The translations under genes and the position numbers were made by a program. From Linum tenue (taxonomy: Eukaryota; Streptophyta; Magnoliopsida; Malpighiales; Linaceae): a DNA stretch of 64,000 nucleotides. The DNA is taken from assembly GCA_946122785.1 (NCBI GenBank), contig CAMGYJ010000002.1, positions 21,922,492 to 21,986,491 of the forward strand. The letters run 5' to 3'. The notes below the pieces were generated by a model. The model was not told the DNA's origin and made no database searches. It saw nothing but the letters and a program-made list of their open reading frames with translations. Below are positions 23,829 to 34,963 of this stretch, one piece after another (positions within the stretch are counted from its first letter, which is position 1; each line of letters starts with the position of its first letter).

Positions 23829-25188
23829 TGACTCACTCCTACTGTCACTCTAGAAAATGGCCAAGTATAACCACTTCCTAAAGCGTAGTATAGCGGGTCG
23901 GGTTTTAATGTCAACCCGGGTCCTAGATGTGATGACTACTCGGTGAAGTCTTGTTATTTAGCGGTGAACTTTTAGTGAAACTCAAGCAAACAAAACACAA
24001 AGCAAGTAAACGGTTTGTTGTCAAGTCAAGAGAGGTCACCCGGATATGGTTCCCCCTAGACTGCAGTTAAGTCGGATTGCAATTTACCAAGTTCAGTTTT
24101 CATGAAAGTTATACTGCGGAAGGTTCTCAATTAGCCTGAAGTCTCGACTAAAGGTCTCCAGACCCTCTCAATCTGAGTCTCTAGCGGGCGACTAACCTCC
24201 ACCGGAGTAAACAGATTGAGGCCCTAATGAACCAAACCTCCACTACCGAATTGACTTCGGTACAGAATAGCGAATTGGCTCCTCGACTAAAGTCACCAAT
24301 TCGCCACCTTCGATTAAGGGTACTCTATCAACCTAGGCAGATATTCTCATTCTAGGTCAAAGCAGAAACAACAGGAATTTGATCAGGATTCAAGTCATTC
24401 AATCATTCAAACCTCAATCGAATATAATCAATTCACAAACTCTGTACTTGGGTTCATACAATCAGACCTAGCATACAAATCTAGGGTTCTCCATACCCAG
24501 ATGAATGGGGAAACTACTCCATAGAGAAAGAAGCAAAAGCATATTCAGACACGGAAATCATACTGTGAAGTTGGATTCCTGCTCCTGGACGTTTAATCGC
24601 ACTTCTCCAAGCTCAAGACGGGCTCCAATGGTGTTGAAGATCGATCTATGGCGCTTGAGAACTCTGGTTCGACGCTTTCTCTCTCTAGGAATCGATTTCT
24701 CTCTCAAAAACTCGGAACCCTTTGAAAATTGGCCTTCTTCCTCTTTTATCAGCTGACCCCGCGATACCCGGTCGAAATACCCGGTCGGGTATTTTATGGT
24801 TCGACCGGGTATTGTCGAAACGCGCCGTTCCACTAAAGGGGAAAATCCCCGGTCTACCACCAAAATCCCCGACCGGGGATTTATCGCCATCGCCCGGGCC
24901 CCCTTCTGTTTCTCACGGGTGCCCGAAGGAGGAAATACCCGGTCGAGGCCAGAATATACCCGGTTGGGTATTTCTTCCTTTGACCGGGTATTTTGGTCCA
25001 GCAGCATCCTTTGTCCAATCTTCGCTCCTTTCGATCCGGAACTCGTTCCTTCGCCTCGATTCCAATGCCAGGACCTGAAATATGACATAAACACACAACC
25101 TAGCGTAAAATCGGCTTAAAATACGAGATTCCTCATCACAAACGACTTCAGAATAGGGGTGAAAACATGTATGATTATCGGTCTATCA
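23829..25188 (-). repeat. Athila 3' LTR
   Basis: A 1360-bp LTR, the downstream one in element orientation. It has a cluster of inverted ATACCCGG/CCGGGTAT motifs at about 24770-24990 and a TATA-like TGATAAAAGAG on the minus strand near 24750. It has one more CGAAATACCCGGT unit than its partner. Confidence 0.9.
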
Positions 25189-27060
25189 AACTCCCCCACA
25201 CTTAACCGTTTGCTTGTCCCCAAGCAAACCAAGTCAGACACTAGGTAAGCTTACATATTTCATTCAACCAACATTGGGGACAAGTCATAAAGGCACAAAA
25301 CACGTGAATCGCACTGGTTTTCAAACATCAATACATGCACAACCTCAATGACAACCTGGACAACCACCACAAAGGACATTCGAGTGCAGCAAATCGAGTA
25401 AAGGAAGAGTCTCCCGTCTGTTCACTAGCCAACCTAGACTTGATTCAACCACTTACTCAAAACAGCCAACTCATGCATCCAACTCAAGACATCAGAATAG
25501 AGACCGAGCAATCTAGGTCCTCCCCGGGGTACAAGAGCATATAGAAAATGAAAATGAATCACTCACTCTCGACCAGTGGGGTCAGGACAATTTTTATGCG
25601 AAAGATGCGCATGCTATTTCTCTCAATCCCTATCATCTCTTCACCATGATGGCAGCCTCTAAATGCTAGAGTTCACATATGGGGTGTCACCACTAACTAA
25701 TCAGGAGGTCTTAGACACAGGTTCAAATGACTGGTTGGGGTCTTGGACATGGGGAAAACGCCTTTTAGGTGGTGGAAGTATTCATAACAAAAGGTTCCAC
25801 ATTTTCCAAACACACAATCACAGTCAAACAACCCGGTACTTTCTTTCTGCTATTCTGCATTACTCAATATCTTAAGAGCACAAGAGCGAAGGAGGCATAA
25901 TCATCAGCATTTCCAAGCCAAACTGCTAAGAAAACACTGCTTACTGGGCATTATTCAGATTTTTGGTAGTGGCTCTCTTTTGCTTTCAATTTTTCTTTGT
26001 TGTTCTTTCATTTTTCTTTTCATTTCCTAAAAGAACCACCACTTCTGCATAAATTTCAAACACCTGCCCAACTTTAAGCACTACCTCCAACACTCACATA
26101 GACTTTAGCAGAGACAGCAGAGAATATATATAAAAACCACTCTGTGGAACCTTCTAAAAGATGCAACAAGGGTGATTTTTTCATTATAGACCAAAAGAAA
26201 GGATAACACACGGCTCAAAGGGGCTGACTAGGGGATATGACACATCAAGACAGTCAGTTTTGGGCGTGGGCTAATCCTATGCCCCTATCATCTTAGCTAG
26301 TGACAACGTGAATGCTACACATCATGGAAGAGGGATCTATCGCACAAGAAATAAACGAGCAGGCTCAAATCTCACATGGCTACCTATATGCTCTATCTCA
26401 CATTCTGATACCCTGAACTAGATGCATAAACGACTGTCAAGGACAAGTAATCAGATCAAGTCAGATCAAGTCACAGTTGGCCAGCAAACAGTTGAAAAAC
26501 TGAACCCCTACATCGTTCTACTGCACTTCTCAGTCCTCATCATAGGTTGTCCTAGTCGCAAACAAGTTGTCATGCATTAATCCGAAAACCAATCAATTCA
26601 TCCATCAAAACACAGTGCCAATATGATCAAATAGCAGTACTTGGAGCCCTCAAATCGTAAGATTTGGATAGTGGACTAGGCTCGAAGCACACAAACAGAG
26701 CTAATGCAGTCAAAAGATAAACATCCCCCCACACTTAAGATCGACATTGTCCTCAATGGAGAAGAGGGAAGGAAAGGGGAACGATGTTACCGGTATGCAC
26801 GGACTGCAGGAGACTGGAAATGGACCAGTCGGCATGGGGCGAACTGGACAGTGGACCAGTCGGGAACACAGGCAGAGCTAAAAGAGACCAAAAAGCTCAA
26901 ACACATACGTTAGGTCCAATGGTCAGCCCAATAGTACAGCATCCATAATGAAAAGAAAAAGAAAAACAAAAACCGACACAAAACAGACAGTTTGCATGCT
27001 GACACAGATAGAAACTCTCAAAACACGCCCCTAGGGCCCTCCGAGACCGGAGAAATCAAT
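25189..27060 (-). other. Athila 3' noncoding region
   Basis: The stretch between the extra ORF and the 3' LTR has no substantial reading frame. It ends in the polypurine tract next to the LTR. A second tract of the same kind (TTAAGTGTGGGGGGAT) lies at about 26724-26739, and a third at about 28551-28565. Confidence 0.6.
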
Positions 27061-28474
27061 CTAATCCATAAGGTCGTCGACGCCATCATCCGGAGGCTGC
27101 CGTGGTGGTGAATGCTCCCACCGAGTGGTCCAGTGGTGCTCCGCTGGAGGGTGGCAAGCCTGGAGTAGATGCTCGGAATACTCCATCAGACGGCGGCCTC
27201 GGTCTCTCTCCCTCTCGATGAGAGCAGTAGTGTGGCCCATGTGGGTCTCCAATCGGCCAAGGCGCTCATCCACGCCCGTCATCCGGGACCGGTACTCGGC
27301 CTGGTGGGCCGAATACTGCTGGTAAAACTGGACCTGATGGTCCATGAGCTGCTGGTTCTGAAGACCCAGCTGCTGGAACTGGAGGCCCATCTGCTGGAAC
27401 TGCTCCGTGAAGAAGTCCACCGACGGACCAGAAGGACCAGAGGAGGACTCACCTCTCACTGGTCTCCGTCGAGGCTGAAGATCCCCCGGGGGGGGAGAGC
27501 GAGGGCTCCGGCGCATCGGCATCCATAACGCCGTCATCATCATCATCAGCATCCTCATCCACCTCCTCATCGTCCGAGTAGTCCGCATCCTCCTCGTCCG
27601 AGTCGAGATCAATCACCCCCGCGGGGGGCATAGAGAGCCCATCCACCCAGGTGCGGATGTCATCAGTGGCCAGGAGGCGCGCGTTGTTGAGCACGTCCCG
27701 GCTGAGGGGTGCGGAGCCGCCCATCACAGTCGCATTGTGAAGCCCCTGAAAGCTGATGTCGAAATGCCTCGCCAACCGTGTGATCAGGGGACCACAGAAG
27801 AGGTGGGTAGGATGCCCACGGATCCGGTGGAAAGTGAGGGCCATGAAGGAGCCCAGGTGAAGCATGTGAGCCGGACCCCCCATCGAGTACATGGCATATA
27901 ACACCCGCTTCGGGATCTTATGCGAACCGGTGGCGTTGGGGACGACGGACCGGGTGATCAGCAGGTTCAGGATGTGCCACTGCGGCTTGAGGGTGCTGAC
28001 GGAGGTCTAGCCAGCATCGAAGTAGTCGTAGCCATGGGCGCGCCTGGCTATCCTGCGGTAGAAAGAAGTCTGGTTCCAGTCGGTCGGGTGGGCAACCTCG
28101 ATCTCATGGGCATCGAAGGGGTGGTACTCGATACCCAGAGCGTGGGCCAACCGGTCGATGGTCAGCTCCCTGTGATCGCCACCCAACCGGAACGTTACTG
28201 CATACTCGTCCCGGGCCATCGAGCGGTCATAGCGATAGGTGGTGTAGAACTCCCACACCAGCTCCGTGAAGGTAGGCTCGTCGATGGTCAGCAACCGCCG
28301 CCAGTCGGGGTGACTGATAGCGACGCTGAGCTCCTGCAAACAGTGGAGCTGCTCAAACACCGCCCACTCGAGGTGGTGGTGACGCTCCAGCTTCCCCCGG
28401 ATCACCTTGCGGAACTGATCCGCATACTCCGCGTGCAGGCGCAGATCCTGCACGAAGGGATGGTCCTGCGACAT
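27061..28474 (-). pseudogene. Athila extra (env-position) ORF, one stop and one frameshift
   Basis: The product resembles plant Athila ORF-1/putative plant transposon proteins, whose role is unknown. It lies after pol, where Athila elements carry their env-like ORF. From ATG 28474 the frame encodes a domain with LTIDRLAHALGIEYHPFDA, is stopped by TAG at 28007-28009, continues in the same frame (MLHLGSFMALTFHRIRGHP, LITRLARHFDISFQGLHN), and reaches an acidic stretch (DSDEEDADYSDDEEVDEDAD). A C5G8 run at about 27483-27495 is the likely frameshift. The other frame goes on to a Gln-rich coiled coil (QQMGLQFQQLGLQNQQLMD) and ends at 27061. No signal peptide or membrane segment is visible. Confidence 0.7.
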
Positions 28475-28478
28475 GGCC

Positions 28479-28804
28479 CTGCAAAATCAAAATACCATAG
28501 GTGGAGCCAAGAAAATAGATGGTCAGGACTAACGGCATGGGGTCAGTACTTCCCCCACACTCGAGCTCACCTAGTATAACAAATTAAGCACAGCCAGTTG
28601 AATTGCAAGCAACTCAACCGGAATTCAAGGCAGGATCACAGAATAAACCACAATCATCACACGGACAGTTCATCTATCACATACACAGCCATGCAAGCTC
28701 GAGTCATCCCTCACCCTAGTCTAAATTAGGCATGCAAACACAGTTCTCGGTCCTAGAATCTACAGTCCGATTTTCCATAAACTAGAAATTAACAGGAAAC
28801 ACAC
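28479..28804 (-). other. probable intron in the leader of the Athila extra ORF
   Basis: The donor is CCAG|GTGTGTTTCC at 28804 and the acceptor ATTTTGCAG|GGCC at 28479, with a T-rich tract before the acceptor. The intron would be 326 bp, and the ORF ATG (28474) lies 4 bases after it. The leader exon upstream (28805-29150) is strikingly GC-rich (GCCGCCGCC runs) while the intron is AT-richer, which supports the call. It could also be a splice acceptor used from the LTR transcript. Confidence 0.5.
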
Positions 28805-29169
28805 CTGGAAACACAAGGAGGACCGTAGCTAGGACTCGAAAGACGGGTGAGGGGCGCGAGGAGAGCGAAAAAAATCGCCCCGGAAACTCGCCGGAAAAGG
28901 GCCGGAGAGTCGCCGGAAAGTCGCCGGAAAGTCGCCGGAAAATGTCCGGCGATGGCGGCGGCGGCGGCCGGCGACGGCGGAGGGCGGCGGCGGCGGCGTC
29001 CGGCGGCTGCGTCCGGCGGCGGCGGAAGGCAGCCGGCGGGCGGCGGCGGGCGGCGGGCGGCGGCTTGTGACGGCTGCCGGCGGCGGCCAAGGAGGAGAGA
29101 GGGGAGAGGAAATGGGGGAAGAGAGAGAAGTGATTTTGGAAAAAATGAGGGTAGAGAGAGAAATGACCG

Positions 29170-29535
29170 GGGGTTTCCTTTATATAGGAAAAATACCCGG
29201 TCGGGTCTCAAAAATACCCGGTCGGGTATTATCGAGTCCTCGACCGGGGAATTCTGCCAAACGCCGCGTTTCAATGGGTGCAAATCCCCGGTCCCTCGCC
29301 AAAAATACCCGGTCGGGTATTTTTGGCGGGGGATCAGGGGTGCCAAAAACGCCGCGTTCCACAGCCGAAAATACCCGGTCTCAGGCCAAAAATATTACCC
29401 GGTCGGGTATTTTTGGCCTGAGGCCGGGTTTTTTTCCTTTTTCGCCCCGGAAGGCAGAAGGGGGCCCGGGCATGAGCCAAAAATACCCGGCCGGGTATTT
29501 TAGCTCATGACCGGGTATTTTACCCTTCCGGCCAA
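29170..29535 (-). promoter_or_regulatory. internal copy of the LTR promoter region with TATA box
   Basis: On the minus strand this stretch repeats the LTR upstream region in the same order: GGGCCCGGGC-type block, AATACCCG/ACCGGGTATT inverted motifs (at least six), GGAACGCGGCGTT, CCGGGGATTT, then a TATA box CTATATAAAG (29187-29178). A pyrimidine-rich leader (TTTCTCTCTCTACCCTC...) follows, as expected for a plant transcription start. The LTRs show the same motifs ahead of their own TATA-like site. I infer a second promoter that drives the extra ORF downstream. Confidence 0.6.
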
Positions 29536-29747
29536 AAATCTCATTCGTCCCAAAATCGCGACCTCTCCTGCACGAAAACACCAAACCGAGGCATCACAGA
29601 CAACCGAACTTCATGACAAACATGCAACTGACTTGACACGACACCAAAAACTCAGAAAAAAGGGAAAAGAAAATGCAAACCGTGGTGGGGTTGCCTCCCC
29701 ACAAGCGCTTCTTTACCGTCTTTTAGCTGGACGCCCATGGTGGATAC

Positions 29748-32552
29748 TCAGGGAGGTGCAGGAACAGGTGCCTCCAAGAGCGGATCCACATCGCTCTTGA
29801 GGTACAACTTCAGGTGGTGACCGTGCACCCGACGGTTGCAACCACCAGCAGAGGTCAGCTCGACCTGGCCATCCGGCAAGATGCAGGCGAGTGAGTACTC
29901 GGATGGCCAGGGTGGTCGTGGCGTAGTGGGTGGGACTAGCTCATAGTGGTCTCCACTCTTCTTCCGTGCAGGCTTAGCCACCTGCGGCTTCGGCCGCCAC
30001 TCCTCCTTGAGCTTTTTGTTCGGAGGCGAGACTGGATGGAGTGGCGACGAAGGAATGATAGGCGGGTCCTGCAAAATGAGAGGTGCAGAAGGGTACACGA
30101 CAGGCTCGTGTACCTGATCAAAAATAGCATGCACAGGCGATACAAAAATCATAGCACAATGATCAAACTCAGTCACAGGAAAAGTAGCCTGTTCATTCCC
30201 AGCACGCAAGATCAGTTTACCATCATGCACATCAATCAGTGCCTTGGCGGTGGCAAGAAACGGTCTACCTAGAATCAAAGGCACATCCACATCATCATTT
30301 ATATCTAGAATAACAAAATCAACAGAATATGTGAATGCACCCACATTAACAAGCAAATCTTCTATGATACCCCTAGGATGCACCACAGAACGATCAGCTA
30401 GCTGAATGCTCATCCTAGTAGGGCTAAGTTCACCTAGGTATAGCTTTTTGAACAATTTATATGGCATGACATTAATGCTAGCTTCTAGGTCCGCCAAGGA
30501 CTTTCCTACATGCATGCTGCCAATAACAAGAGGGATAGTGAAACTCCCTGGATCCTTGCGCTTTTCGGGCAGCTTGTTCTGCAGGATGGCAGAACATTCC
30601 TCGCTCAGCAGCACTGTCAAGAGATCCCCAAGTTTCTTCTTGTTGGTGCAGAGATCTTTCATGAACTTAGCGTACTTGGGCATCTTCGACAGTGCCTCCA
30701 CAAATGGTATGCTGATGTTGAGCTGCTTCAACATTGCCATAAAATTAGCAAACTCAGTCTCCAACTTGTCTTTGTGAAGGCAAGTGGGGAAGGGAAGCTG
30801 GGGTACGTGCTCCTTCACCACTGGTTGTGGCTTGGGGGCAGGGGCTTCCTTCTCCACCCGCACTTCTGCATCACCGGCTGGAAGTGCTGAAGCAGGTAGT
30901 GGTTCCTCCTGCCTGGTCGGGGCAGGATCAGCTGATGTAGGCCTGCCGCTCAGGGTGAAAATGGCATGTGCTGTCTCATGCGGGTCCCGTGGATTGGGGA
31001 TGGTGGTGGCAGGTAGAGTCCCCGGGGCCCGAGTGGTAATCTGGCGAGCTATAGCGCCAACCTGGTTCTGCAAATCTTGCAGAATTGCACCCTGGTTTCT
31101 CTGCCCTGCCTCCAGTGAAGCTATGGCCTGATCCATCCTCGTGATATTCGCCTGGCTGGTGGTCATGAATGCCGCCAAAACGTTCTTCAGCTCGGTCATC
31201 TGATTATCGGGAGCTGACGCTGCTGCTGGCTCGGCATACTGACGCTGGGGCTGCTGGAATGGCTGCCCCTATCTAGCCTGGAAAGGCTGCCTCTGCTGAA
31301 AACCACCTGCTGGTGCTGGGAAACCAGGTGGTTTATTGGTGTTGTTGCTCCAGGCGAAGTTGGGATGCTGGCGCCATCCCTCATTGTATGTGTTACTGTA
31401 TGGATCGAGGCGCCGAGCATTGGCGATGAAGGCCAACTGTTCTTGGGGAGTAGAGGACTCCCGCATAGCCTGACAGTCCTCCACCAGATGGTTTGGGCTC
31501 TCACACCACTGGCACTGAGCTACTGGAGGCGCAGCTACACCTCGGCCCGGAAGGAGACTGTTAGGCTGCTTCAGTGTCTGCACCAACTTAGCCACCTGCT
31601 GCTCTAACCCGGATCTGGCCTCCATAGCATGCACACCACGGTCCCGGGAGTGCCTGCCTCTGCTGCTCTGCCCCCAGGAATGATCGCAGGCAGCCAAAGT
31701 ACTGATCATCTGGTTCAGCTCGGGTGGAGTCTTAGTAAGGATATCCCCTCCTGGGCATAGAGACTCGATCACCCTCTGGCTGTCTGGGGTGATGGCACTG
31801 TAGAAGTTCCCCACTATGAAAGCATCGCTGAAGCCATGATGGGGACACTGCCAGAAGTATCCCATGTACCGCTCCCATGCATCACGAAGGGACTCATCTG
31901 GCTCTTGGCGGAAGTGAGTGATCTCCCGCTGAATCTCAGTAGTCTTCGATGCCGGATAATATCTGTGCATGAACTTATCCGCCAGATCGTCCCAAGAAGT
32001 GATGGACAGTGGGGGCTGGGTCTCCAACCACCTCTTAGCATTCCCCGCCAGAGAATGGGGGAAGAGGTGAAGGCGGATTGCATCATCCGGAACACCATTC
32101 AACTTGAACCCGTTTGTCAGCTGCAGAAAACGGGAAAGGTGTGCCCGGGCTTCCTCATCCTTCAAGCCATGGAACTGGATAGAGGATGTGATGAGCTGAA
32201 TCCAGCCTGGCTTGATCTCGAATTTGTTTGCAGGAATGGGCGGATAGAGGATGACCGGGCGGATGTCAGCAATCCGCGGAGTATAGTAGTACTCTAGGGT
32301 GGGACCCGGTGGTGGTGGATGGTGATGGTGCCCAGCTCCCTCGGGGTGTTGGTCGTTCCCCAGGATCTGGTTCTGAGGAGGCGGGTTCTAATCGCCTTCC
32401 ATCTCGTGCTCGTCCTCGGAGTCGCTGGTCAATTGGCCGTCTCGGCGCTCCACCGTAGCCAGTCTAGCTCGCTGTTGTCTCCGAAGTTGTTTGCAGGTGC
32501 GCTCAATCTCAGGATTCAACGGCAGTAAACCTCCCGACTGGCTACGGGTCAT
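29748..32552 (-). pseudogene. Athila gag-protease with integrase C-terminal tail (two stops, pol core deleted)
   Basis: A single frame runs from ATG 32552 to 29748, interrupted only by TAG codons at 32388-32390 and 31269-31271. The gag part shows the Athila-type core (DAIRLHLFPHSLAGNAKRWL, ITSWDDLADKFMHRYYP) and a CCHC knuckle CQWCESPNHLVEDC. The protease region reads DLEASINVMPYKLFKKL where the family has D-L-G-A-S, then LILGRPFLATA. RT and RNase H are absent: shortly after the protease the frame passes to GQVELTS and VHGHHLKLYL, the tail of an integrase. Downstream is the typical Athila post-pol sequence AAGAAGCGCTTGTGGGGAGG. Gag could still be made only by stop readthrough; the enzymes must come from another element. 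Confidence 0.85.
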
Positions 32553-32702
32553 GCACTATCTGCACACAATCAAGCAATGCAAACCCCGTGAAGGCACAAG
32601 TGGGAAAAACAAAAACTCAATGCGAAAAAATGAAAATGCTAAAGTAACAGAAATCACTTTTCTTCAACAACCTAGCCGTCCCCGGCAACGGCGCCAAAAA
32701 CT

Positions 32703-34049
32703 TGACTCACTCCTACTGTCACTCTAGAAAATGGCCAAGTATAACCACTTCCTAAAGCGTAGTATAGCGGGTCGGGTTTTAATGTCAACCCGGGTCCTAG
32801 ATGTGATGACTACTCGGTGAAGTCTTGTTATTTAGCGGTGAACTTTTAGTGAAACTCAAGCAAACAAAACACAAAGCAAGTAAACGGTTTGTTGTCAAGT
32901 CAAGAGAGGTCACCCGGATATGGTTCCCCCTAGACTGCAGTTAAGTCGGATTGCAATTTACCAAGTTCAGTTTTCATGAAAGTTATACTGCGGAAGGTTC
33001 TCAATTAGCCTGAAGTCTCGACTAAAGGTCTCCAGACCCTCTCAATCTGAGTCTCTAGCGGGCGACTAACCTCCACCGGAGTAAACAGATTGAGGCCCTA
33101 ATGAACCAAACCTCCACTACCGAATTGACTTCGGTACAGAATAGCGAATTGGCTCCTCGACTAAAGTCACCAATTTGCCACCTTCGATTAAGGGTACTCT
33201 ATCAACCTAGGCAGATATTCTCATTCTAGGTCAAAGCAGAAACAACAGGAATTTGATCAGGATTCAAGTCATTCAATCATTCAAACCTCAATCGAATATA
33301 ATCAATTCACAAACTCTGTACTTGGGTTCATACAATCAGACCTAGCATACAAATCTAGGGTTCTCCATACCCAGACGAATGGGGAAACTACTCCATAGAG
33401 AAAGAAGCAAAAGCAGATTCAGACACGGAAATCATACTGTGAAGTTGGATTCCTGCTCCTGGACGTTTAATCGCACTTCTCCAAGCTCAAGACGGGCTCC
33501 ATTGGTGTTGAAGATCGATCTATGGCGCTTGAGAACTCTGGTTCGACGCTTTCTCTCTCTAGGAATCGATTTCTCTCTCAAAAACTCGGAACCCTTTGAA
33601 AATTGGCCTTCTTCCTCTTTTATCAGCTGACCCCGCGATACCCGGTCGGGTATTTTATGGTTCGACCGGGTATTGTCGAAACGCGTCGTTCCACTAAAGG
33701 GGAAAATCCCCGGTCTACCACCAAAATCCCCGACCGGGGATTTATCGCCATCGCCCGGGCCCCCTTCTGTTTCTCACGGGTGCCCGAAGGAGGAAATACC
33801 CGGTCGAGGCTAGAATATACCCGGTCGGGTATTTCTTCCTTTGACCGGGTATTTTGGTCCATTAGCATCCTTTGTCCAATCTTCGCTCCTTTCGATCCGG
33901 AACTCGTTCCTTCGCCTCGATTCCAACGCCAGGACCTGAAATATGACATAAACACACAACCTAGCGTAAAATCGGCTTAAAATACGAGATTCCTCATCAC
34001 AAACGACTTCAGAATAGGGGTGAAAACATGTATGATTATCGGTCTATCA
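32703..34049 (-). repeat. Athila 5' LTR
   Basis: A 1347-bp LTR followed on the minus strand by the tRNA-Asp primer site at about 32700-32675. It has the same motif cluster (33640-33860) and TATA-like site (near 33620) as the 3' LTR. Near-identity with the 3' LTR shows recent insertion. Confidence 0.9.
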
Positions 34050-34625
34050 CTCGTTATACTTCGTTACTATAGGTAACGATGAGGATCATAGATCAGTAAT
34101 TTGTTTACCTATGGTCGTACAAGTATCTCATGGAGATTACAAAGAAATCACAATAGCAACTGATCATGCACAATGGTCAACAATTCATGAGACTTGTTAT
34201 GAATTGTTTGGTTAAGATTTGTCATTCAACACGTCTAAATGACTTGTAGTTGTGGATTCTCTTCATAAAAAATGATCTTGAAGATCATGTATGAAGAAAA
34301 TGGTCCTAATGGATCATGCATAAAGTGACAATCTAGAAGATTTGTTCACTAAGAAGCTTACCATGAGAAGATTTGAAAGATTTGTTCACAACACTATACT
34401 TTGATGTTGTCATGAGGGGGAGCATATACGCACTGCACTCTTTTTTCCTTAACCATGGTTTTTCCCACTGGGTTTTCCTGGTAAGGTTGTTAACGAGGCA
34501 GATTCAAATAGCGTATTATGATGATTATGTACTCTTTTTCCTTCACTAGGATTTTATCCCACAGGATTTTTCCTAGTAAGGTTTTAACGAGGCATATTCA
34601 TGTCTAATGGTCATCCAAGGGGGAG

Positions 34626-34963
34626 TGTTATGAAAATATTATTATTATTATGGATGACCAACATTAGATGCTCCATGGTATGTTACAAGTTCTATGTAAC
34701 TCATCTCCTTATATTTATTTCTCCATATGACACATTAGTTGCACAATTGGGTGTTACATGTAACCCCCACCCCATTTCTATTTCACATTCATTCTCACAT
34801 TCATGTATATTGATTGTAAGAATGTAGAGGTTATGTGATGTGTGCCTATAAATAGATGATCTCCTTGTACTAAGGAACACATGAATAAGAAAGCTCTATT
34901 CCCCCTCTCTTCTTGTGTCTCTACTCTTACTCTTGTGTATGTTCCTCTTGTTATTTCATAACA
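34626..34963 (+). repeat. 3' LTR of the decayed copia element
   Basis: A 338-bp LTR with TGTTATGA...TCATAACA ends, immediately after a polypurine tract. A TATA box (CTATAAATAG) lies at about 34847-34857. The conserved body, with stops and frameshifts, is upstream. The 5' partner LTR is not in this window. Confidence 0.8.

Larger units (their letters stand above)
23829..34049 (-). mobile_element. Athila/Tat-type Ty3 LTR retrotransposon, young, pol-deleted
   Basis: Two LTRs, 23829-25188 (1360 bp) and 32703-34049 (1347 bp), have TGA...TCA ends. They differ by about ten substitutions counted by eye and one 13-bp repeat-unit indel. Flanks CTCGC and CTCGT match at 4 of 5. On the minus strand the 5' LTR is followed by TGGCGCCGTTGCCGGGGA, the tRNA-Asp primer site used by Athila/Tat elements. 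A polypurine tract AGTGTGGGGGAGTT precedes the 3' LTR. Order: gag, protease, (RT, RNase H and most of integrase missing), integrase tail, duplicated promoter, intron, extra ORF. It sits inside the copia RT/RNase H region. Confidence 0.9.
21400..34963 (+). mobile_element. decayed copia (Ty1) retrotransposon, 5'-truncated, split by an Athila insertion
   Basis: Fragments of copia integrase and reverse transcriptase read on the plus strand at 21480-23828. After the Athila insertion the RNase H end continues at 34050-34600. A polypurine tract CCAAGGGGGAG (34615-34625) leads directly into a 3' LTR (34626-34963, TGTTATGAAAAT...TTTCATAACA). No 5' LTR is present upstream, so the element is truncated at its left end, next to Mutator-like element B. 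Confidence 0.8.

Noticed and set aside
24558..25094. 178-codon frame on the minus strand in the LTR, repeated at 33623-33955
   Set aside because: It lies within LTR promoter sequence and is broken by the 13-bp unit difference between the two LTRs; no Gag or other motif.
27920..28579. 219-codon frame on the plus strand
   Set aside because: Antisense to the recognised Athila extra ORF; no family resemblance.
28789..29346. Long Pro/Arg/Ala-rich frames in both strands of the GC-rich stretch
   Set aside because: They come from GGCGGC runs in the leader of the Athila extra ORF; the frames have no domain and overlap each other on both strands.
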